From: Ottelia alismoides
Taxonomy: Eukaryota > Streptophyta > Magnoliopsida > Alismatales > Hydrocharitaceae
NCBI GenBank assembly: GCA_037367405.1
Contig: JAZKJV010004137.1
Span: 930,001 to 994,000, forward strand
Direction of reading: 5' to 3'
Length of the DNA stretch: 64,000 nucleotides
A program made the translations under genes and the position numbers. Under the pieces are notes generated by a model. The model had not been told where the DNA came from, ran no database searches, and saw only the letters and a list, made by a program, of their open reading frames with translations. The number at the start of each line of letters is the position of its first letter. The first letter of the stretch is position 1. Shown here piece by piece: positions 48,980 through 58,855 of the stretch.

Positions 48980-50760
48980 TTGGTAGCTTTCACTCAGACC
49001 TTTCAGAGACCAGATGTGCCAGCTCCCACATGCCATGAACTTAAGACCTTATCGCAGAGAATTAAGTATAGATTCCTTGCGGGTGAGCCAGAGATGTTCC
49101 CAGTCATTATCTCAGCGGATTTGACTGAAGACCAAGAATCTCGTTTGATGGAGGTTCTTGAAAGAAACTGTAAGGCAATCAGATGGATAGTAGTTGATAT
49201 CCCGAGGATAAGTTTGATCATGTGCTTCCATCATATATATCTCGAAGATTACGCCAAGCCATCGCGTGAGTTCCAGTGTAGACTGAACCCGAATCTTCGA
49301 GATGTAGTCATGAAGGAAATATCTAAGTGGTGGAGCGTTGATTTTATCTACCCCATCTCCGACTCCAAATGGGTTAGTCTGTTACATGTGGTACCCAAGA
49401 AGACGGGTATCACTATATTGGTGAATGAGTCTGGAGAGTAGATAGCTACCCTAATACCCACTTCTTGGAGGGTCTGTGTGGACTACATACGATTGAGTCA
49501 GGCCATCAAGAAGGATCATTTCTCTCTACCATTTATTGATCAGATTATTGAGATGTTATCTAGCAAGAGTCACTATTTCTTTCTTGATGGGTATTCGGGT
49601 TACCAATAAGGTAGCTATAACGCCCGAAGACCAGGAGAAAATGACGTTCACTTGTCCATTCGGAATGTATTCTTCTAGACGGATGCCCTTTGGATCATGT
49701 AATGCCCTGTCTACATTTCAAAGGTGCATGCTTTCCATCTTCTTGGACATGGTAGGCGACTATTTAGAGGTCTTCGTGGATGACTTTTCGGTCTATGGTG
49801 ATGGGTTTGATGCTTGTCTTGCTTTCCAAGATCGAGTACTTCAGCATTGCATTGAGGTCCATCTAGTCTAATCTTGGGAGAAGAATCATTTCATGATAAC
49901 TCAAGGGACGGTACTTGATCACATCATCTCCAACAGGGGCATGGAAGTAGATCCGGCCAAGGTGGATATCATCAAGAAGCTCGCTCCACTGTCCAATTTG
50001 AGATAGTTGTAGTCTTTTCAGGGGCATGTCAGTTTCTACTGATGGTTCATACAGGACTTCGGTCGAATTGCCTGACCGCTAACTGATTTACTCATGAAAG
50101 ACACCGAGTTCATTGTAGATAATAAATGTTTATCCTCTTTTGAGACTCTCAAGAATTTGGTTATTCAGGCGTCTGTCCTTCAGTCACCCGATTGGTCTCT
50201 CCCATTCGATATCATGACGGATGCTTCTGATTTTTCCGTAGGGGTTATGCTTGGACAGAGGAGGATTTACCAATTGACATTCACTATTCTAGCTGGACTT
50301 TGGATGTCGCTCAGCGAAACTACACTGTGACTGAGAAGGAGATGCTAGCCATAGTTTTTTCTCTGGATAATTTTCGATCTTATATTCTTGGATCTAGTGT
50401 GACTATCTATACAAACCACACCGCCATCCAATACCTCATAGAAAAGAAGGATGCCCAAGCCTGATTGATGAGATGGATCCTTCTACTCCAGTAGTTTGAT
50501 ATTGATATTAAGGATAAACCTGGAGTCAAGAATGTGGTGGCGGATCGCCTCTCCCGATTAGAGCATCTTGAGGATTCTGACATGACCACACCTACCACTG
50601 AGACATTCCCAGATGAGGCGATTCTTGCTATCATCCCGCTCCCATGGTATGCTGACATTGTGAACTATCTTGTCTCTAAGAAAGTTCCATAGGATTGGCC
50701 CATTCAACAACTTGAGACCTTCCTTGCAAAGGCCAAGTCGTATCATTGTAAGGATCCCAC
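48980..50760 (+). pseudogene. Reverse transcriptase / RNase H of P1, broken
   Basis: RT landmarks are IKYRFLAGEPEMFPVIISAD, YPISDSKWVSLLHVVPKK, FLDGYSGY (about 49582, first Asp), MTFTCPFGMYSS, MPFGSCNALSTFQRCML, and the active site FVDDFSVYGDGFDACL (about 49776). RNase H follows with IMTDASDFSVGVMLGQ (first Asp) and TEKEMLAIVFSL (Glu). Next is VTIYTNHTAIQYL, where the third catalytic Asp is Asn (AAC), then VADRLSRL (last Asp). Several stops and frameshifts separate the blocks. It is the same domain order as Q. Confidence 0.85.
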
Positions 50761-51937
50761 CCTTTATCACGAAGAGGGGATAGTGTCTGGCATCGGTGTA
50801 TTCCTTAGAAGGAGCACCATAGCGTCCTCATCTATTGCCACAAGCTTGAGGTAGGAGGACATCACTCTAGGAGATGGACAATACAGAAGGTTCTCCAATC
50901 TGTCCTTTGGTGGCCTACCCTCTTCAAGGATTTAGATGAATTCGTGAAGAGGTGTACTGACTATTAGAGAATGGACACTTGTGGATAGAGAGATATGATG
51001 ACAATGCAGCCCATTCACTTCTTTGAGGTTGTTGATGCATGGGGCTTTGATTTCATGGGGACATTCCCTAAGAGTCAGAGATTTGAGTACATTTTGTTAG
51101 CTATGGATTATGTGAGTCGTTGGGTTTGAGGCCATCCCCGCCCGAGCCGCAGATTCAAAGACTGTTTGCAAATTTTTGAGGAAAAATATCATATCATGGT
51201 TCGGGGTACCTAAAGTCTTGATTTCTGATGGGGGGCTCATTTATCAACGACAAGGTAAGGTCCCTTACTAACAAGTTTACCATTGACCATAGAGTTCCAT
51301 GCCATATCATCCATAGATGAATGGTCTTGCTGAGGCTTCAAATAGGGAGATTAAGACTATTTTCCAGAAGGTCGTTCGCCCAGACCAAAAGGATTGGTCA
51401 CGTCTTTTCGACTCGATCTAGTGGGCATATAGGACATCCTTCAAGACACATTTGGGTACATCTCCTTTCCAACTCGTTTATGCCAAGCCATGCCACTTAA
51501 CTGTGGAGATAAAACATAAGTCACTTTGGGCAGTTACTGAGTTGTTATTGGAAATTGAGAGTATAGGAGATCAGAGGAGAGCAGAATTGGTAGCCCTAGA
51601 AGAGTTGAGAGATACAACCTTCTCAAGCAACCTACAATATAAGGATAGAGTAAAGATATGGCATGATTCTCACATCAGCCATAAGCAGCTGGAGCCCAAC
51701 TAGAGAGTATGGATATTTGATGCTAGGTTAAGATTATTTCCAAGGAAATTGCAGAGTAAATGGAAGGGACCATACTTGGTCAGAAAGGTGCACGACAACG
51801 GTAGCATTGATATATCTAAGTTGTCTTCTAAGTCCACCTTTCCAGTCAACAGTCAGCGCCTGAGGCCATATCTTGATCATGATCCTGTGACTGTTGACGT
51901 TTCCCCCTATTCATTTTGTATGAGATGTGTTCCTTGA
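50761..51937 (+). pseudogene. Integrase of P1, broken
   Basis: Integrase in several frames. Landmarks are the HKLE..GHHS and C..C zinc-binding region (about 50830-50990), catalytic Asp 1 in GFDFMGTFPKSQ (about 51045), Asp 2 in VLISDGG (about 51222), and the Glu in MNGLAEASNREIK (about 51325). Then come a block with LGTSPFQLVYAKPCHL (about 51455) and a C-terminal domain with WKGPYLVRKVHDNGSIDISK and FPVNSQRLRPYLDHDP. All three catalytic acidic residues remain, but stops and a frameshift after SDGG break it. It ends just before the hairpin array. Confidence 0.85.
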
Positions 51938-52146
51938 ATCACATCACCTGCATCTCATACCTAATTTTCATCTCTACTCCGCCTCTGTATAGATCCATAT
52001 TATCTACATCACTCATTCATTTTGTTTAATATTCCAGAGCCATCTTATGATTTTGCTATGCTTAGGATGCACTTTATCCTAAGTATAGGGGGTATTAGAC
52101 CAATGATTATTCATTTGTCCATTACCTCTGTTTTTGCTACCTATAC

Positions 52147-52149
52147 TTA
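52147..52149. repeat. TTA target-site duplication, left copy (MITE)
   Basis: TTA precedes the MITE; the second TTA is at 52301-52303. Removing the MITE and one TTA restores the array unit (ACTTAGGGAC). Confidence 0.8.
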
Positions 52150-52300
52150 GGCTTCGTTTGGTTGCAGGTTTGGGCAGCGTTGGGTTTGCTCAACCCGGGG
52201 TACCCCTCCTTCCAACCCTACCAATCCTCCTCACAGTTTACTATTCACAGGGTTACCCCAACCCAACCCAACCCTGCCCAACCCTGTAACCAACAAACCC
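52150..52300. mobile_element. Tourist-like MITE (PIF/Harbinger type), 151 bp
   Basis: A short non-coding element with terminal inverted repeats. The left end is GGCTTCGTTTGGTTGCAGG; the right end in reverse complement is GGGTTTGTTGGTTACAGG. Similarity continues inward through GGGCAG.GTTGGGTT. It is flanked by TTA on both sides, the 3-bp duplication typical of PIF/Harbinger and Tourist MITEs. It is GC-rich (GGGTACCCC inside) against an AT-rich background. It has no coding capacity and would need a transposase supplied elsewhere. Confidence 0.8.
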
Positions 52301-52303
52301 TTA
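52301..52303. repeat. TTA target-site duplication, right copy (MITE)
   Basis: Second TTA, directly after the MITE end; see the partner at 52147-52149. Confidence 0.8.
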
Positions 52304-52497
52304 GGGACATTTTACCCTAAGTATAGGGGACGTAACGTATGTACATTCTACTCCTCGATTTTTCATGTTTGTGTACAATCTTATATACTTAGGATTACTT
52401 TATCCTAAGTATAGGGGGGATCATCGATTTCTATTGATTTTTTCTTTCATTCTTTTGAGTCATTGTAGTATAGGATTCTTTTCACTTCTCTATACTC

Positions 52498-52610
52498 AGC
52501 ATGAGTTATGTCTTCCTTCATCGCTCTCTGATAACTCTGAGGACATCGTTCGAGCTAAGAATAGGGGGTGTCGTATACATTGTATATATACTTTAGAAAT
52601 AGCTCATACT
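52498..52610 (+). other. Conserved long-range stem with G-run (P1 copy)
   Basis: Arms AGCATGAGTTATG (52498-52510) and AATAGCTCATACT (52598-52610) pair with one wobble and a C/A mismatch. They enclose a GAGGAC motif, AATAGGGGGTGTC (about 52560-52572) and an ATATATAC stretch. Relative to the O copy, a C-G pair is replaced by T-A. Confidence 0.65.
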
Positions 52611-54022
52611 TTGCGTGTGTCAATACATGGCTATTATTTATAAAATAAGAATAAAAAGTTTTTGAAAAATGTTTTCAAAAATGTATTGTAAAAATTATTT
52701 GTAAAAACTTTTACAAAAAATATTTTTGTACGAATTTTGTAAAAATGTTTTGTTTCCAAAAAGATTTGTAAATTTTTTTATGTATCAAAATTAAATATAC
52801 TGTACAAAATTTTTGAAAAATTGTATGAAAATAAAATGTTTGCAAAAACAGTTTATAAAACTATTTGTAAATGTTTGTAAAAATAGTTTTGAAAAATCTT
52901 TTGAAAAATATTTTGAAAAATGTTTGCAATTGTCACATGGGAAATAACTTATCGGGTATGAAAATCACATGTGTGTGTGTGTATTTAAAAACCATAATCT
53001 ACCCCCAGATTCTTTGTATATACGTATCCTTAATAAAGTCCAGACATAATCTTGTAAAAAAAATCCTTTTTGTACATAAAACATAAACCCATTTGTAAAT
53101 ATATATATACACCTTTGTGAAAACTTTTCTTTTTTTTTCAAAAATACATAAAAATTTCCATAAAAAATTGCATAGTTTGAAAAATTCCCACCAAAAAGAG
53201 TTTTTGTAAATATTTGCATGTGCATTCTTCAGAATCATGGTTGACATTTAAACTAGTCTGCAATAAAATTGAAGAATGGAGCTTGGATAAGACCTTAATC
53301 CACTTAACTTTAGAGGAACCTTATAGGATTTGGGGATAAGACTTTTCAGGTCCATAGCGACTTAATTCTTTGAGTCCACTAGGATATGTTTACATGTCAT
53401 CTTGATTAGCCTAATTAGAACACTTAACAATGCATGCATGACTCTCAAAGACAATGGCTTGACATGGACACGCACCTTACACATAGCTCAACACGGATGA
53501 GGTGGTGAGGAGGAAGAATCCTTTGGCTTGGATTAGCATGCGAGGGTAGTACATCTAGTTGGAACCTCCCGTCCTCCTCTAGGGAGGGATGTGCACCTCA
53601 ACCTGGTCTAGTAGAATTGAGGTCTAACGACAAGATATTGCGGGTTTCAATAAAGCTTCAAAAGAGGGATAGTCTACTGGCTCAAGAAGAAAAACTCCTT
53701 ATGTACATGTTGCACCTTGTAGATATGTTGTATATATGTCATAAAAAATATGCAAAAATACAAAAACTCTAAAAAGAGGGATAGGTCTGATTGAAAATAA
53801 AATGCATGCTGGAGTGTATATAGTTGAATAAGCAAAGCGTATGTATTCCACCGTCTCATATCAAGGAAGCTTGCAACTAGAGACTTAGCTACACTGGTTA
53901 AGCCCCAAGGGATGTATGGCTACGCTGGCCACGATCCATTCTATCCTTTTCCCCTCTTCTTGAGCTGGTTATACTTGAACTTAGAAGAGAATACCCCGCT
54001 CCTCGAGGAAAGAGTTGCTAGA
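52611..54022 (+). other. 3' region of P1, truncated
   Basis: Non-coding. First about 600 bp of repeated TTTGTAAAAAT/TTTGAAAAATG-like A-tract sequence. From about 53270 to 53640 it aligns with the O 3' region at 63640-64000, including 'gaaccttatagga', 'gacttaattctttga' and 'gtcctcctctagggagggatgtgcacc'. It stops at 54022 without reaching an LTR, where the integrase of Q begins. Small ORFs are not supported. Confidence 0.65.
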
Positions 54023-54440
54023 GTACCCCGAACCGTGAAATGATATTTTTCCTAAAAAATTTACACACAGTCTTAGCATCTGTGGCTCGGGCGGGGATGG
54101 CCTCAACCCATCGGCTGACATAATCTAGAGCAAGCAAAATATGCTCAAACCCCTGACTCTTAGGAAATGGGCCCATGAAATCTATCCCCCATGCATCAAA
54201 AACCTCACAAAAGTGAATGGGTTGCATGGGCATCATGTCTCTCTGTCCGCAGGTTCCCATCTTTTGACAATCAGTACATCTCTTCATGAACTCATCTGAA
54301 TCCTTGAAGAGAGTAGGCCACCATAGGCCGAATTGAAGCGCCTTTTGTGCTGTCCTTTTCTCAGAATGATGTCCTCCTGCCTCAAGCTTGTGGCAGTATG
54401 TGAGGACGCTATGCTGCTCTTCTTGAGGAATGCACCTCCT
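54023..54440 (-). pseudogene. Integrase N-terminal part of Q, truncated
   Basis: The minus strand carries RRCIPQEEQHSVLTYCHKLE, then GGHHS and CTDC (zinc-binding HHCC region) and Asp 1 in FDAWGIDFMGPFPKSQ. It then has YVSRWVEAIPARATDAKTV, ending at IISRFGV. The sequence breaks inside the GGTAC that precedes the LISDGG motif, so Asp 2, Glu and the C-terminal domain are missing. Confidence 0.85.
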
Positions 54441-55811
54441 TCAAATGTTGTCCCCTCCTTCATGATAAAGGACGGGGTCCTCCCAATGGAAAGACTTGTC
54501 CTTCGCCAGGAAGGTCACAAGCTTCTGCCTGGGCCAACCTTGTGGGACCGTCTTGACAACAAGATAGTTCACAAAGTCGGCGTACCATGGGAGCGAAGTG
54601 ATAGCCAGGATCGCCTCATCTGGAAACGTCTCTGTGATAGGTGCGTTGGGCTCAGATTCCTCAAGGTTCTCCAAGCGAGAAAGATGATCCGCCACCACAT
54701 TCTTAACTCCAGGCTTATCCTTAATCTCAATATCAAATTCCTGGAGCAGAAGGATCCATCTGGTAAGGCGTGCTTTGGCATCCTTCTTGGCCATTAAATA
54801 CTGGATGGCGGTGTGATCTGTGTAGATAGTCACTCTAGATCTGAGAATATATGATCTATACTTATCCAAAGCAAAGACTACGACCAGCATCTCTTTCTCT
54901 GTCACAGTATAATTTTGCTGAGCGCCATCCAAAGTCCGGTTGGCGTAGTGAATGGCAAACAGCAATCCATCCCTCCTCTGTCCAAGCACAGCCCCAACGG
55001 CAAAATCGGAAGCGTCCGTCATGATCTCGAATGGGAGAGACCAATCGGGTGGCTGAAGGACAGGAGCCATGACAACCATATTCTTGAGAGTCTCAAAAGA
55101 CGCTAGACACTTATCATCTACAATGAACTCGTTGTATTTTGTCAGCAAATCAGTGAGCGGTCGGGCAATACGACTGAAGTCCTGAATGAACCGTCGGTAG
55201 AAACCGACATGCCCCAGAAAAGACCGCAATTGACGTAGATTGGACGGTGGATTGAGTTTTCTAATGATATCCACCTTGGCCGGATCGACCTCCATGCCCC
55301 TGTTGGAGATGATATGACCAAGGACCGTCCCTTGAGTCACCATGTAGTGACTCTTCTCCCAAGACAATACAAGATTGACCTCTATGCAGCGCTAAAGCAC
55401 ACGGTCTAGGCAGTCAAGACAAGCATCGAACCCATCGTCATAGACCGAGAAGTCATCCGTGAAGACCTCCAAACAGTCACCCACCATGTCCGAGAAAATG
55501 GACAACATGCACCTTTGGAATGTCGCTGGAGCGTTACATAGACCAAAGGGCATCCATCTGAAAGCATAAGTCCCAAACGGACAGGTGAATGTCATTTTCT
55601 CCTGGTCTTCGGGCGCAATGGCCACTTCATTATATCCGGAGTACCAGTCAAGAAAACAATAATGACTCTTCCCAGCTAGCCTCTCGATAATCTGATCATT
55701 GAATTGCAGTGGAAAATCATCCTTCTTGGTGGTCTGATTCAATCATCTGTAATCCACACAGACCCTCCAAGAAGTGGGTACTCGGGTAGCGATCTCCTCT
55801 CCAGACTCACT
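54441..55811 (-). pseudogene. Reverse transcriptase / RNase H of Q, best preserved in the window
   Basis: An open frame of 308 codons (54441-55367) holds the RT thumb/connection and RNase H. LGHIISNRGMEVDPAKVDII is followed by RNase H Asp in IMTDASDFAVGAVLG, Glu in TEKEMLVVVFALD, Asp in VTIYTDHTAIQYL, and Asp in VADHLSRL. All four catalytic residues are kept. Upstream, 55392-55742 encodes the RT palm with CFLDWYSGYNEVAIAPEDQE and active site FTDDFSVYDDGFD (Thr at the variable position of xxDD). The stops separating the blocks are TAG for CAG, TGA for CGA and TGA for TGG by comparison with P1 and E0. Confidence 0.9.
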
Positions 55812-56692
55812 CACAACTGTAGTGATACCCATCTTCTTGGGTACCACATGTAATGGACAAACCCATTTTGAGTCGGAGATGGGGTAGATAAATCGGCGCT
55901 CCACCACCTTGATATTTCTTTCATGACTACATCTCGAAGATTCGGGTTCAGCTGTCGCTCGAACTCACGCGACGGCCTAGCGTCCTCCTCAAGATAGATG
56001 TGGTGGGAGCACAGAGCCAGACTAATACCCTGGAGATCAGCTATACTCCATCCTATTGCCTTACGTTTTCTTTCAAAAACCTCCATCAGATGAGATTCTT
56101 GCTCTCCAGTCAAACCCGCTGAGATAATGACTGGATGCATATCTGGTTCACCCGCAAGGAATCTATACTTCAGCGACTGCGGCAAAGGTTTTAGTTCTGG
56201 ACAACTGGGAGGTGGCAGATCTGGCTTCTGATATGTCTGTATGAAGGCGACCAGGTCTACATGGGAGAACTCTCGATGTGCATGAGAATCAGACAAAGTG
56301 AACCCTGCTGAATCATCTATGAATTGTACTGGTTCACACTCCGTCCTAGCTGTTGGCTCAGAAGGACTCAGACATGGAAAATAATCATCAAAATCGTCCC
56401 AATCCATGTCTGAATCTGAGGGATCTAAAGTAGAAGATAAGACTGAAAATCATTCTCACCACTCATCCCAACACTATCAGCTTCAATGGTATCCTCATCC
56501 GGGAATGTGCTTTCCAGGCTCTCAACTGCCATAAGCTTTAAGTATAGTGAATCTGTAGGCAGGGCAAGGGATTCATCATCTCGTTGTGCTACGGGATCTG
56601 TCCAAATGGATTCATCATCTGTCATCACAAAGTCACACTATTGGTGGATGTCTAGCCCTTCCTCTGTCATCTGCTCGGCTTCGCTGGACTAA
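55812..56692 (-). pseudogene. Protease-RT linker and RT N-terminus of Q
   Basis: An open frame at 55811-56407 with LKPLPQSLKYRFLAGEPDMH, RKAIGWSIADLQGISLALCS and NPNLRDVVMKEISRWW, then a frameshift near 55905 where the SKWVCPLHVV block leaves the frame. Upstream (56425-56692) is an acidic linker with DESIWTDPVAQ. At 56692/56693 it is joined to a Gag N-terminus; the rest of Gag and the whole protease are absent here. Confidence 0.8.
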
Positions 56693-57440
56693 AGGAAAGG
56701 GCTTTGGGCTTAATGTAGTCTTGGAAAACCCTAGGATTCCTAAGGTTAGAGTAGACCAACTCAAAGTCCTTAAGTAATGCATATGGTTCCTTGTGTGTGT
56801 TCCCATGAAAGTGAGGATACAAACTCAAAAATTGTGGGTTCAACTCGTATTCTACTTCAGGTTCAATTGGACTAAACCAATTTGTCATTTGGTAGTGTCC
56901 AGGGTTATAAGCCACAACCATGAGTACATCTAATCTCAGATTAAACTGGCCAATCTATGCTCTCATTAATGTTGCATTATGCTCAAAAGCTACCAGCCTA
57001 GCCAGTACCGTTTGCATTGGGTCTTCATGCTCTTCCTCCTCTCTTTTCTAATTTTCGGGAGGCATCATAAATGAATCTTCTAAACCTTCATCAGAAAGAT
57101 GATTGGAGTGAGATCTTGACGAAGGCATGGAAATCGAATCAATCTCATCAAAGCACTGGTCTTCCTCGATAATAAGAGAAGAAAGAAAATAATCAGTTGG
57201 GATGTAATCGCTCCCAAAGAATAAATCATTCTACACCTGACCGAATCAAGGATTATTTCGAATCCGGGAAGGTCCTGGAGAAGGAATTAGTTGGACCTTG
57301 GAAGTTGTAATATTTGGACGGTTCAATGAAAGGTTCACAAAGTCTGAACAAAAATCTAGCCAATTATCCATCTTTGATTTCAAAGAGGTTTCAAAAATGA
57401 GCACGCTCAATTCAAGAAAGGACCTAGTATTACAATGCAC
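56693..57440 (-). pseudogene. Gag N-terminal part of N1
   Basis: The minus strand reads ELNPQFLSLYPHFHGNTHKE, then LLKDFELVYSNLRNPRVFQ and IKPKALSFS. This is the start of the Athila Gag core and aligns with M1 ELRPHTIQLLPKFHGLVTEE. It is cut within the core at 56693. About 75 residues are missing before the point where the N1 Gag resumes at 24719, so the two pieces could be one gene split by insertions with a small loss. Upstream 57000-57440 is a poorly conserved N-terminal extension with stops. Confidence 0.7.
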
Positions 57441-58833
57441 ATAAATGTGTAGAATCAAATCATACAATACAATGCAAACAAACCTATTTGAATAGATTCA
57501 CCAACTCAACACGCGAAAGACATAAGAGTTCAGCTTATTTTTATTTTGGCAATTTTAATTAATGATTCATATAATCTTGTTCAAGCACACTTGGAGTCTC
57601 CTCCTACACCCAGTTGATGTCCTGTAAGCCCTCAAGAGATCTTCCTGGGCCGTCAGGTTCAATATCACACCTTAAAAGGAACCTATAAACACGGACAACC
57701 AAAATGTATTTCTAAGGTCGTAGGCAACCACTTCTCACAAAATTCGTAAAAGTAAAACCTTGAGACTAGGGTGGAACTTCATTGTTTTGGGCTCTAACCT
57801 TAGGGATCTGTCCTCACACAGTCTGTCTGAGGGTAAGTACCTGGATATAATGAGGGTTTTCTTATCATAATACAAGGTGAATTTTATTCCAAATTATTTA
57901 GGTCAACTAGCATTAATTCAGACCTAAATTTATTTATTAGTTATCACTTTAAATTAGGTGACCACAAATTATCGCCTAGCATACAATCCATTTTTGCTTT
58001 ATTCCTAGGTTATCAAAAATCGAGGGAGAAGATGAAAAATAGAAAAATGTCGCAAATCGATGTTGCATGTAGTCATTTAGGAATACTTATAGTGAATCCT
58101 AACACTCTCCATGTGGATGCAAGGCTAAATATTTAAATATTACACTATCTTATGCAAGTTGAGAAAGCCACACGTAAACATGAGTTCTATTAACGATGAA
58201 GAATTCAATTAAAATTGACTAGACAGAACATAATTTACATGTGTCTCAATGAATATCCTAAGATTTTAGCAATTGTGATTCTTCTGAGATCAAGTGTTGC
58301 GTCCTAATACAAATAGATTAGTGAAAAAAGACCTAAGATATGTCTATTTGAAGCATAGTGCCTTGACCTAGATCACTACTCTAGTCAAGAAACACTCTCG
58401 ACACAACCACTCAATTAATAAATAATAATAAGAAGAAGCCTTTGTTACATATGTGAGAACTCAATCGAGAACCGTTGTAAATTGCGAAATTATTAACAAA
58501 TTAATTTAAAGACAAATTACACACAACAAAGTACATCACAAATGCTATTTTTTAACTAAAATCTTTTGACGAAATTTTTCTTTACGGTTTCTTAAGCTGA
58601 AGCTCCAAGCTCCTCGCTTTCGCGATCCTTCGAGCTTCTTTGCTTTGCGATCCCTACACAAAATAATAAGAGTGTCAAAATAATTCTCAAAAAAATTTAG
58701 CAAATCAAAATAGCTACAAATCATAGAGTGAACTGAAGATAAGAGATAATATAATATCATAACAACTTAACCTAAAAGCCCTAGAAATCACTAAAATGAA
58801 ATAATCAACACCAAATATAATCCAATAATGTGA
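57441..58833 (-). other. 5' leader of N1
   Basis: Non-coding leader with all blocks shared by the others: 'gattcaccaactcaacac' (about 57497), 'tcaggttcaatatcacacc', 'ctgtctgagggtaagtacctggatataatgagggtt' (about 57820-57860), and 'aacactctccatgtggatgcaaggctaaat' (about 58100). Short ORFs are not conserved. Confidence 0.75.
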
Positions 58834-58853
58834 CCTCCTCGATAATGGTGTCA
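58834..58853 (-). other. Primer binding site of N1
   Basis: The minus strand reads TGACACCATTATCGAGGAGG, two bases after the LTR-I end. Differences from the tRNA-Asp-type PBS in its first 16 bases are all G-to-A. Confidence 0.75.
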
Positions 58854-58855
58854 TA

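Larger units (their letters stand above)
52056..52419 (+). repeat. Hairpin array, P1 copy (three units, one split by a MITE)
   Basis: The units are 52056-52092, 52141-52149 plus 52301-52329 (interrupted), and 52383-52419. Each has the form CTATACTTAGG(N), loop of six to eight bases, complement, then GGGG to GGGGGG. Unit 1 has one G-T pair in place of A-T. Unit 3 has a 12-bp perfect stem (TATACTTAGGAT and complement) with loop TACTTT. The inner stem pairs differ between units while pairing is kept. Confidence 0.85.
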
